From: CAYNZP01 sp964401835
GTDB lineage: Bacteria; Planctomycetota; Phycisphaerae; SM23-33
NCBI GenBank assembly: GCA_964401835.1
Contig: CAYNZP010000005.1
Location: 1-64,000, forward strand
DNA: 64,000 nt
Direction of reading: 5' to 3'
In this document: in pieces, positions 8,102-15,405 of the stretch
How the letters are laid out: every line of letters starts with the position of its first letter
How positions within the stretch are numbered: the first letter of the stretch is position 1
Notes under the pieces: model-generated
What the model was told of the DNA's origin: nothing
What the model saw: the letters and a program-made list of their open reading frames with translations, nothing else
The model's database searches: none
Position numbers and translations under genes: made by a program

Positions 8102-9700
8102 ATGATGGACGAGTCTCATAAAGAACGCGAACATTTTTTCAATGCGGCCAAGCTTGTAGCCGGCATAACCATACTTTCACGTGTGCTGGGTCTTATTCGT
8201 GATATGGTTATCGTTCCCCTCGGCTCGCCCATTATAGCTGACAGATTCTGGACAGCCTTTTCCGTGCCAAACCTTTTCAGGAGGCTTTTCGGCGAAGGTG
8301 CCCTTTCGGCAGCGTTTGTTCCCGTCTTTACCGAAGTGGCTGAATCCGAAGGCTGGCAGCGGGCACGAGTGTTGCTGGCTAATGTCGCGGGTCTTTTGGC
8401 TATTATGCTTGCGGCTATAGTCATACTCATAGAGCTTGGTCTGCTGGGCGCCTGGCTTATACTGGGTGGCGACTGGGCGAGAATGCTTCTGTTTCAACTG
8501 ACCGCACTGATGCTGCCGTTCATGTTTACCGTTTGTATGCTGGCGCTTGGATCGGCCGGGCTTAACTGTAAAGGACATTTCGCGTATCCGGCGGCGGCTC
8601 CAATAGTCCTTAATGTCGGGCTTATCATCACCGCTTATTTTCTGGCGCCACTGCTGGGAAAAACCGAAGCCCAACAATTTTACATAATAGCGATCGGACT
8701 TATAGCTACCGGAATTATTCAACTCATCGGGGTTATCTGGCTTCTGGGCAGGATGAAACTCGCTGCTATTCCAAAAATTAAACCAGTTTTGCCGGAATCC
8801 AAAAGAATCGCCAAACTCATGGGCCCCATGATCATCCCGCTAAGCGTCATGCAGTTCAGCGCATTTGCGGACCGGCTCATCGCTCTGATTTTCACAGCCG
8901 GCGACAATTATCCGAACCTGCCGCTTGTTGACGGCGTGGTTCGCTGTCTGTACACAGCCAACCGTCTTTATCAGCTTCCCCTTGGAGTTATGGCTATATC
9001 CATAGCAACGGCAGTCTTTCCGCTTCTCAGCAGATATGCCGCAAGAAACGACCTGGCCGGTCTGCGCGAAACGACAAATCGGGCGCTACGACTTTGTATA
9101 TTTCTGTCTCTGCCAGCTGGTATCGCACTTATGATACTCGCAAAACCCGTTATCTCGCTTTTATTCGAGCGGCGGGATTTCTCCGCCTTCGATACCGGTC
9201 GCTCAGCGTTTATCCTTCAGATGTACTGCCTTGGGATGATGGCGTATTTTTGCAATCACGTTCTGTTGCGTGCATTTTTCTCACGCAAGGACACACGGAC
9301 TCCTTTAATATTGGCCTGCATCCTGGGAGTGTTAAATATCGTTCTGGTCATCGCCGGCATCTTTACTCCACTAAAATCGGGCGCGATCGGCCTGGCTACG
9401 GCAATAACGGCGACGCTCAATACGATCGTCCTGGTTATAGTACTTCGTATGCGTATAGGCAGGTTCGGCGGCCGCGATATTTTACTTAGTATTATTCGCG
9501 GGATTGTTGCTTGTGCTTTCATGGCTGCAGTTATATGGTTTTTGCTCGATTTACTTGACGGCAAGAGCGATTTAATCGTGATATGCGCATGCGTCCCTGC
9601 CGGAGCGGCTGCGTTTTTGCTTTCGGCATTTATCCTGAGAGCACCCGAACTGAGAGAGTTTGTCGGCTCGTTGAAGCAAAGCCGCAATGAGAAAAGTTGA
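8102..9700 (+). CDS. murJ: Lipid II flippase MurJ
   Basis: A 532-residue polytopic MOP/MATE-like transporter that moves lipid-linked peptidoglycan precursor across the inner membrane. The N-terminus has the family signature RVLGLIRDMVI followed by SVPNLFRRLFGEGALSAAFVPVF. The later segment LPLGVMAISIATAVFPLLSRYAA is also conserved in MurJ. About fourteen membrane helices can be traced, the last two near residues 470-520. Two adjacent ATGs (8102 and 8105) are possible starts. It sits 30 nt upstream of nadA, so co-transcription is likely. Its presence supports a peptidoglycan-making cell. Confidence 0.95.
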   Translation: MMDESHKEREHFFNAAKLVAGITILSRVLGLIRDMVIVPLGSPIIADRFWTAFSVPNLFRRLFGEGALSAAFVPVFTEVAESEGWQRARVLLANVAGLLAIMLAAIVILIELGLLGAWLILGGDWARMLLFQLTALMLPFMFTVCMLALGSAGLNCKGHFAYPAAAPIVLNVGLIITAYFLAPLLGKTEAQQFYIIAIGLIATGIIQLIGVIWLLGRMKLAAIPKIKPVLPESKRIAKLMGPMIIPLSVMQFSAFADRLIALIFTAGDNYPNLPLVDGVVRCLYTANRLYQLPLGVMAISIATAVFPLLSRYAARNDLAGLRETTNRALRLCIFLSLPAGIALMILAKPVISLLFERRDFSAFDTGRSAFILQMYCLGMMAYFCNHVLLRAFFSRKDTRTPLILACILGVLNIVLVIAGIFTPLKSGAIGLATAITATLNTIVLVIVLRMRIGRFGGRDILLSIIRGIVACAFMAAVIWFLLDLLDGKSDLIVICACVPAGAAAFLLSAFILRAPELREFVGSLKQSRNEKS

Positions 9701-9730
9701 TATAATGTAGAGGAACAAGAGGCTTTCAGT

Positions 9731-10876
9731 ATGCTTTTAAGCGAACCATTACCTGAGACTTACCATAACGTCCCGCGCGAGCAGTTGCTTCAGCGCATCG
9801 CACAACGCAAGGAGCAGCTCGGGGATAAGCTCGTAATACTCGGCCATCACTATCAGCGAGACGAGGTAATCCAGTTTGCCGATTTTCGCGGCGACAGCCT
9901 GAAGCTCGCCCAAACAGCGTCGCAGCAAAAGGACGCCGAATACATCGTATTCTGCGGAGTGCACTTTATGGCCGAGTCAGCTGACATTCTCACTACAGAT
10001 AAGCAGATGGTAGTGCTTCCCAACATGCTCGCCGGCTGCGCAATGGCAGAGATGGCCGAAGAAACAGACGTCGCCGCCGCAATCGAGGAAGTAACTCATC
10101 TTGCCGGCGCTCGCGTCATTCCCATTACATACGTCAACTCAACAGCCGCCTCAAAAGCGATTACCGCCAAGGCCGGCGGCGCATGCTGCACGTCGAGCAA
10201 TGTGCGAAATGTTTTTGAGTGGGCACTGAGAAGCGAAGCTGACTGCGGAGGGGGCGCCGACAAAATCTTCGCCATACCCGATGAGCACCTCGGAAGAAAC
10301 ACAGCTGTGCAGTTGGGCTATTCACTTCAAGACTGTATCGTGTACGACCCCCAGAAGGCACACGGTGGCCTGACTGCCGGCCAGATTCGAAACGCCAGGT
10401 TCATCCTCTGGAAAGGTCACTGCTATGTGCACCAGCTGTTCAAACCGGAAGATATCGAGGCTGTGCGAAAAGAGCATGAAGACATTACGGTTATCGTTCA
10501 CCCCGAATGTCCGTATGAGATAGTTCAGCAGGCGGACGCTTCCGGCAGCACTGCCCAGATAATCGAAGCGGTCTCAGCCGGCAAGGCAGGCAGCGCTTGG
10601 GCTGTCGGAACGGAAAGTAATCTTGTCAATCGCCTCGCCAAACAAAATCCCGACAAGTTCATCCGCGTCCTCTCAGACGCCCCGGCCCGCTGCTTCCAGA
10701 TGGCCCGCATCGACCTGCCACACCTGCTGTGGGCACTCGACAGCATCGCCGAAGGCAGTATCGTCAACCAGGTATCAGTCGATGCTGAAACCGCAAAAGA
10801 CGCCATAATCGCCCTTCAACGCATGATAGACATCAAGGCAGTAAAGGGAGTAACGCCTACAGACCACAAGAGCTAA
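9731..10876 (+). CDS. nadA: Quinolinate synthase A
   Basis: Condenses iminoaspartate with dihydroxyacetone phosphate to quinolinate in NAD synthesis, using an oxygen-sensitive [4Fe-4S] cluster. Family hallmarks are LGHHYQRDEVIQFADFRGDSL near the N-terminus, CGVHFMAESADIL, LPNMLAGCAMAEM (Cys near 102), LWKGHCYVH (Cys near 231) and GTESNLVNRL. The third ligand is likely the Cys in RCFQM near 320. At 381 residues it is the longer NadA form. It follows murJ closely. nadB and nadC are not in the window. It converges with the HAAS gene. Confidence 0.95.
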   Translation: MLLSEPLPETYHNVPREQLLQRIAQRKEQLGDKLVILGHHYQRDEVIQFADFRGDSLKLAQTASQQKDAEYIVFCGVHFMAESADILTTDKQMVVLPNMLAGCAMAEMAEETDVAAAIEEVTHLAGARVIPITYVNSTAASKAITAKAGGACCTSSNVRNVFEWALRSEADCGGGADKIFAIPDEHLGRNTAVQLGYSLQDCIVYDPQKAHGGLTAGQIRNARFILWKGHCYVHQLFKPEDIEAVRKEHEDITVIVHPECPYEIVQQADASGSTAQIIEAVSAGKAGSAWAVGTESNLVNRLAKQNPDKFIRVLSDAPARCFQMARIDLPHLLWALDSIAEGSIVNQVSVDAETAKDAIIALQRMIDIKAVKGVTPTDHKS

Positions 10877-10923
10877 GTTCCTTTTAATTCCCCCGGAGCT
10901 ACTTAATAAACGTTCGCTTGCGT

Positions 10924-12537
10924 TTAGTCTTTCTTTGGGGTCACCGGCCAAAAAACCTTATCACCACCATCCTTGCCCCAGTTGCTTTCTTGGCCACCGT
11001 CGTCTACGAAGTCAGCGCCAATGCTATAGAGAATAAAGTCATCTCCCCGCTTTTCATATTTCAAGGGCCCATCACTATAAGGGTCGCTCGGTAAGCTTTT
11101 AATATATCCACTTTCCAGAAGTTCTTGCAAATTTTCAGGATATCCCCCCCTCTCAAGTCTCCAACGCCGCAGTGCCAAAACAGTAACCGTTGCTTCATGT
11201 AATGCCCTACTTTGATATGTCAACTTACTCATTGTTCTGAATGATGGGGTTATTATTTTTACAAAAGCAAATCTCGAACTATCGAGTCCTTCTACATAAT
11301 CAGCCCAATCTTTAATACCCTCTTCGTGTAATTCATACGGGCTTAGTTTTGCCAGATCGGTTGCCTTGGCATAATATTTCTTTCCCATGATAACCGTCTC
11401 TTTCCGGCCAGCATGGAATAACCCTCCAAAAGGAACTACTGATCTTACTCCCCCTTTGGAAAAAATCGAGTTTACCTTTGCCGGAATCAAATGTCCTCCG
11501 CCCGGACCGCCATCTGTAAAACAATATTGCACAATATCCAAAAAGGCGTAGCTTTCAAATGTTAAATCCGCCAATGGATAACCCTCAGAATAAGCCATCT
11601 CCAACTCTTCCTGAGCCTTAATTATTTGTGCTGGGTTCAACTTATCCGATGAAGCTATTATCAACATTTCTCCGCTGCCATGAGAATTGATAGAAATACC
11701 GACGAGTTGCTCTATTAGTGTTGAGTTTTTTCTTTGCAGATGCTTACCTACACGAATGACAGAGAGGGAACTATCTAAAGCCGCCTCCAAATCACCATTC
11801 GACCTTGCTATTTTTGCCCGCCAGATACCCATCTTTGCAATGAATCGTAATTTGTGAAGTGGTGGAAGTATCACATCAATTATTGCGTCGCTTTCTTTAC
11901 TTTTAGCCAGCCCAAACCAGCAAAAGGTTTTTTTGCTTCCCGCAACAAACTCTTTCCATGCTGTTTCGTTGGCTTCTATCCAATTTTGGATTGCTTGTTT
12001 CTCTTTATCAGAAAGGCTATTAAAATCGTATAGTTTTTTATGTACTAAATCCTCTGTCTCTCCCTTCGGTTCAACATAAAGAGCAATCGCATTTTTATAG
12101 TTATTCCAGGCATTCAGTTCTTCCGGAACTGTCGGACGAGATAATTGGTTCAGTTTTTCCCTGTAGTTTACGGTAATTTTGGGCTCACCGCTGACGAACC
12201 ACAATGTATAAAGAACAAACAACACGATTACCCCAACAACGCCCTGCATGCAGCGAGCCATCGCCTTTTTCCACCACGGGCGGCAACGTTTTTTGCCTCT
12301 CTTAATCAAAACGCCAAGAAGCTTCACATCGCCAAATCCTTCTATCAACTCACGAGCAAGATTCTCTTTTTCCTTCCCGTCAGTGCATTTGCCAAGTGCA
12401 TCATTGAAATGATCCACCAGTTCCTGGAATACCTCCCTTCGGACACGGCGTGTATTGCCAACACGTTTGACGACGGATTTAATATATTCGCCTACAAACT
12501 CAGGCAGATTTTCAATGCCGCTGAAATTATATTTCAT
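10924..12537 (-). CDS. HAAS-domain membrane protein with pseudopilin-like C-terminus
   Basis: A 537-residue protein of a planctomycete-type architecture. The N-terminal ~85 residues form a HAAS-like helical domain (RRVRREVFQELVDHF and ARELIEGFGDVKLLGVLIKR), the usual partner module of PadR regulators. A single membrane helix follows (VVGVIVLFVLYTLWF, about 105-122), then a large extracytoplasmic domain. The last ~85 residues resemble the C-terminal sheet of type II pseudopilin GspG (GYPENLQELLE, DPYSDGPLKYE, LYSIGADFVDDGG). The function is unknown. I chose the ATG at 12537 because AGGGGAGC lies upstream; the longer ORF only adds residues overlapping padR. It starts 22 nt after the PadR gene, so the two form an operon. 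Confidence 0.8.
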   Translation of the reverse strand: MKYNFSGIENLPEFVGEYIKSVVKRVGNTRRVRREVFQELVDHFNDALGKCTDGKEKENLARELIEGFGDVKLLGVLIKRGKKRCRPWWKKAMARCMQGVVGVIVLFVLYTLWFVSGEPKITVNYREKLNQLSRPTVPEELNAWNNYKNAIALYVEPKGETEDLVHKKLYDFNSLSDKEKQAIQNWIEANETAWKEFVAGSKKTFCWFGLAKSKESDAIIDVILPPLHKLRFIAKMGIWRAKIARSNGDLEAALDSSLSVIRVGKHLQRKNSTLIEQLVGISINSHGSGEMLIIASSDKLNPAQIIKAQEELEMAYSEGYPLADLTFESYAFLDIVQYCFTDGGPGGGHLIPAKVNSIFSKGGVRSVVPFGGLFHAGRKETVIMGKKYYAKATDLAKLSPYELHEEGIKDWADYVEGLDSSRFAFVKIITPSFRTMSKLTYQSRALHEATVTVLALRRWRLERGGYPENLQELLESGYIKSLPSDPYSDGPLKYEKRGDDFILYSIGADFVDDGGQESNWGKDGGDKVFWPVTPKKD

Positions 12538-12559
12538 TTTAATAGCTCCCCTGGAACTA

Positions 12560-12910
12560 CTAGCCCATCGCCACTGTGGGACCCGGCATACCCAAGACCA
12601 AATCCACACCAGAGCGTAACTGCTGCCATTGTTGTTTCTGACGTGAGAGATATTCCTCGCCCCGGCCGGTAATCGAATAGTAACGGCGCTTGCGTTTTCC
12701 TGGGTTCTCCTCCCACTCGGCAGCTACAAGGCCTTTCGCCTCGAGGTTGTAAAGTAGCGGATAAAGTGTTCCCCGCCCCAAGGTCAATATCTCGCCGCTA
12801 CGCTGGGAGAGAGCCTCGGTAAGTTCATAACCATACATAGCACCGCGAGAGAGTATTTCCAGAACCACCATAGGCGCTATACCCTTGAGCAGCTCTCTTT
12901 CGAATTTCAT
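12560..12910 (-). CDS. PadR-family transcriptional regulator
   Basis: A 116-residue winged-helix regulator. PadR signatures are LELLKG-type N-terminus (ERELLKGIAPMVVLEIL), MYGYELTEALSQRS, the recognition region LGRGTLYPLLYNLEAKGLV, and RKRRYYSITGRGEEYL in the wing and following helix. It lacks the long C-terminal dimerisation helix of subfamily 1 and so belongs with the short PadR group. AAGGAA precedes the ATG. Two tight palindromes overlap the predicted promoter just upstream, which suggests autoregulation. It is followed at 22 nt by the HAAS membrane protein, the classic PadR-HAAS arrangement, so that gene is the likely regulated target. Confidence 0.92.
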   Translation of the reverse strand: MKFERELLKGIAPMVVLEILSRGAMYGYELTEALSQRSGEILTLGRGTLYPLLYNLEAKGLVAAEWEENPGKRKRRYYSITGRGEEYLSRQKQQWQQLRSGVDLVLGMPGPTVAMG

Positions 12911-12946
12911 CGTGTGTTCCTTTCTGAAAAGAAATTTAGCTTTCTT

Positions 12947-12980
12947 TACATATTATGTAATACATACTATGTGTAGTCAA
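12947..12980 (-). promoter_or_regulatory. padR promoter with two overlapping palindromic operators
   Basis: On the minus strand TTGACT (12975-12980) and CATAAT (12952-12957) are 17 bp apart, a good sigma70-type promoter. Two perfect inverted repeats lie over it: TACATATTATGTA at 12947-12959 covers the -10, and ACATACTATGT at 12962-12972 fills the spacer. Their centres are 14 bp apart. Shared ATGT/ACAT half-sites fit the style of PadR operators. Autorepression is inferred. Confidence 0.65.
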
Positions 12981-13172
12981 TTATGTTTTTTGATGATTTT
13001 TCCTTACTTTCATGCCCTTGCCGCTTAACACCTTAGGTTTCGCACAATGTCCCAGTCCGCATCTTTATTTCACAGTTATTAAGGTAAATGCTTTTATTGC
13101 CGATATCTTAAATAGCAGTTCTTTGTCACATGTATCAAGTCGCCGCTAGAGGCGCAATTAAGGAGTTAAAAA

Positions 13173-13580
13173 ATGTCGATGAAAGTTCTCATTGCCGACG
13201 CGGATTGGCACTTCACACGACAGGCAGAGTCATATCTTGAATCTCACGCTCACAATGTCGCAACTGAAACAAAGGCTAGCGAAGTACTTGCTCACGCCAG
13301 ACACTGGCAGCCTGATCTTGTAATACTCTCAGCAGAGTTGGCCGAGGATGGCGAAAAAAGTTTACTCGATTCGCTCGGCAAGCTTCCCAATCGCCCGGCA
13401 GTACTGCTGACAGAATTCATCCATCGTTACGACCGCGCATGGCGCATGTGGCAGCAAGGCGGCGACGACCTGCTGATTAAGCCTATCCTGAGCGAAAATG
13501 ACATTCACGCAGCTGTTACCACAGCCATGACAAACGCCGCTGCGGGCAGACCAACTACTCGCAAGGCAGCGACGGCATAA
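13173..13580 (+). CDS. Receiver-like domain protein lacking the phospho-acceptor Asp
   Basis: A 135-residue stand-alone response-regulator receiver fold. The acidic pair is kept (D9 and D11 in LIADADW), as are the switch Thr (T80, VLLTEF) and the conserved Lys (K103, LLIKPI). The strand-3 phospho-acceptor is Ser53 (PDLVILSAEL) where Asp is expected. It is therefore probably not phosphorylated in the standard way and may act as a constitutive or protein-binding pseudo-receiver. The C-terminal ~20 residues are Ala/Thr-rich and disordered, and no output domain is present. AAGGAG precedes the ATG. It is monocistronic, closed by a strong terminator. Confidence 0.8.
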   Translation: MSMKVLIADADWHFTRQAESYLESHAHNVATETKASEVLAHARHWQPDLVILSAELAEDGEKSLLDSLGKLPNRPAVLLTEFIHRYDRAWRMWQQGGDDLLIKPILSENDIHAAVTTAMTNAAAGRPTTRKAATA

Positions 13581-13640
13581 AACATTAAATTTGATATCGG
13601 CTGGGGGGTTTTAAAAAAGCTCGTAAAAAAGAGGTTCGCC

Positions 13641-13675
13641 AAAAAGAAACTCCGCCAAATGCGGAGTTTCTTTTT
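13641..13675 (+). terminator. Strong intrinsic terminator
   Basis: A perfect 15-bp inverted repeat around loop CAAAT, with core GAAACTCCGC / GCGGAGTTTC. It is flanked by A-runs on the left and T-runs on the right, so it can act on both strands. It ends the receiver-like gene and precedes the tRNA. Confidence 0.9.
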
Positions 13676-13845
13676 GCGCCGATTCCTATCTTTTCCCAGC
13701 CGGTTTTTTCATCCCGACGGCATCGGGCAAAGATTCTGACCGTGCGAAAATGATTGTTACTGACATATTGGAGTTGCTATGATCAACCATTGACATAAGG
13801 CTGCTTCGATGCTAACTTACTTCTCCGATTCGCGGAAACTGACAC

Positions 13846-13920
13846 GGTGGCTGTAGCTCAGTTGGTTAGAGCACCTGGTTGTGGTCCAGGGGGTCGGGGG
13901 TTCGAATCCCCTCAGCCACC
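13846..13920 (+). tRNA. tRNA-His (GTG anticodon)
   Basis: A full cloverleaf can be drawn. Acceptor GTGGCTG pairs with CAGCCAC, with an extra 5' G (13846) opposite discriminator C73, the G-1:C73 hallmark of tRNA-His. The D-arm is GCTC/GAGC, the anticodon stem CCTGG/CCAGG carries GTG at 13881-13883, and the T-arm has TTCGAAT. CCA is not encoded. Its 3' end overlaps the opposite-strand peroxiredoxin stop by 9 nt. Confidence 0.97.
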
Positions 13921-14556
13921 CTTACTTTTTGGGCAATTACACCTCTTAGAAGAATGCGAATGGGCTTTTTTCCTCGATTTTTCAATCTGTAATTTGGCCA
14001 GTTTTTCCCTGACCCGCTCCGCGTGCCCTCGCGGGAAAACTTCCGGGTAATGAGCTTTTATAACACCCTTAGGGTCGATAATGAATGTCGATCTGATAGT
14101 TCGTCCGTGAGATTTTCCACCTATACTCTGAACTGTCCATGCTCCATACTGCCGCATTACTTCATGGCTCGAGTCGCTGAGAAGTGTCAGCTTCAGATCG
14201 TATTTTTTTATGAACTTCCTATGAGAGGTTGGTGAGTCTTCGCTGACCCCAAAAACCTCCGCGTTCATGTTGCGGAACTGATGAAGCAGGCCCGTAAACT
14301 CCGTCGCCTGACAAGCACAGCCGGGAGTGTCGTCTTTCGGATAGAAATATAGCACCAGCCATTTACCTCGTTGGCCAGCTAAACTAACAGATTCCCCATC
14401 CTGATTTTGGAGCTCAAACGCCGGAGCGCTGCTGCCTACAAAAACCGACCTCTCACTTGCAGCCTGTTCCATGGATGCAACTGTAAACTTCTGTTCCTCA
14501 CAGCCGGCCAAAAACATAAACGCCGAACAAAAGCTAATTGCTATCAGGTATTTCAT
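13912..14556 (-). CDS. Peroxiredoxin (Bcp-type), predicted lipoprotein
   Basis: A thiol peroxidase of the AhpC/TSA-Bcp family reducing H2O2 and organic peroxides. The N-terminus is a lipoprotein signal with lipobox FLAGC (Cys19), which places it in the envelope rather than the cytoplasm. The thioredoxin fold carries YPKDDTPGC with peroxidatic Cys80. The usual Bcp resolving Cys five residues later is absent, but Cys82 forms an unusual CAC motif. The ~30-residue Lys/Ser/His-rich tail is atypical and the stop lies inside the opposite-strand tRNA-His gene. I chose the ATG at 14556, preceded by AAAGGGG. It lies downstream of the 2-oxoacid oxidoreductase genes. Confidence 0.88.
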   Translation of the reverse strand: MKYLIAISFCSAFMFLAGCEEQKFTVASMEQAASERSVFVGSSAPAFELQNQDGESVSLAGQRGKWLVLYFYPKDDTPGCACQATEFTGLLHQFRNMNAEVFGVSEDSPTSHRKFIKKYDLKLTLLSDSSHEVMRQYGAWTVQSIGGKSHGRTIRSTFIIDPKGVIKAHYPEVFPRGHAERVREKLAKLQIEKSRKKAHSHSSKRCNCPKSKGG

Positions 14557-14583
14557 TGTTACACCCCTTTTTAACATGAAGGC

Positions 14584-15405
14584 TTATTTTTCAGCAGCCT
14601 CGTATTGCCGCGTCATCGCCCCGCCAGAGAGCACGCCAAGTTGAGATTCAAAACTCGGCCGCTTCGAACGATAAATTATACCCGTCGGAATTTCATCTCC
14701 CCACTTCATTGCCAATTCAAGGGCTGCCTTTTGATCATACGGGTCGTGCGAGTCATCTATCGGGCGTACACGATCTTTGTACCAGCGAAATGTATTTAGT
14801 GCGTTAAAGGTAACGCACGGCTGGAGTATATCGCCCAGTGCGAAACCACCTTCATGTTTGAGTGCCTCGACCATGATCTTTGTCATTTGGTCGGCATCAC
14901 CGGAAAATGTCCGGGCAACAAAGCTGCAATCCTCGACAATCGCCAAGGCCAACGGATTCAGCGGCAACGATATTACGCCGTGTGTCTGAATCTTGGTAAC
15001 AAAACCCAGATCCGACGTCGGAGAAGCCTGGCCCTTTGTCAGGCCATAGACCTGATTGTTATGAACGAATGCCGTAATCGAGATATTTCGCCGTATCGCG
15101 TGGATAAGATGGTTTCCCCCCTCGCCATACATATCGCCATCGCCAGATGTGATGACAACATTGAGTTCGTGGTTGGCCAGCTTGATTCCCGTCGCAGCGG
15201 CCACTGCCCTGCCATGCAGACCATTGAAAACATTTGCCTTCACGTAGTGTGGCAGCTTGGCAGCCTGGCCAATTCCGGAAACAAGCACGAGCTTTCTGCG
15301 GTCAATTCCCGCTTCGTCTATCGCTTTGTCGGTGGCTTTGAGTATCGGAAAATTTCCGCAGCCCGGGCACCACGCAGGATGTGTATCTGCTTTAGCGAGT
15401 CTCAT
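14584..15405 (-). CDS. 2-oxoacid:ferredoxin oxidoreductase, beta subunit
   Basis: The TPP-binding beta subunit of the ferredoxin-dependent 2-oxoacid oxidoreductase, decarboxylating a 2-oxoacid to acyl-CoA. It has N-terminal WCPGCGNFPIL (cluster-associated CxxC), SGIGQAAKLPHYV, and the TPP/Mg site SGDGDMYGEGGNHLIHAIRRN with NNQVYGLTKGQASPTS. This set is typical of KorB/OforB-type two-subunit enzymes. Its ATG overlaps the stop of the alpha/gamma gene by 4 nt, so translation is coupled. 2-oxoglutarate versus pyruvate specificity cannot be fixed from sequence. Confidence 0.92.
   Translation of the reverse strand: MRLAKADTHPAWCPGCGNFPILKATDKAIDEAGIDRRKLVLVSGIGQAAKLPHYVKANVFNGLHGRAVAAATGIKLANHELNVVITSGDGDMYGEGGNHLIHAIRRNISITAFVHNNQVYGLTKGQASPTSDLGFVTKIQTHGVISLPLNPLALAIVEDCSFVARTFSGDADQMTKIMVEALKHEGGFALGDILQPCVTFNALNTFRWYKDRVRPIDDSHDPYDQKAALELAMKWGDEIPTGIIYRSKRPSFESQLGVLSGGAMTRQYEAAEK

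Noticed and set aside
10907..10926. Possible terminator between nadA and the HAAS gene (TAAACG / CGTTTA)
   Set aside because: Only a 6-bp stem with an 8-nt loop and a weak T-stretch; overlaps the HAAS stop codon.
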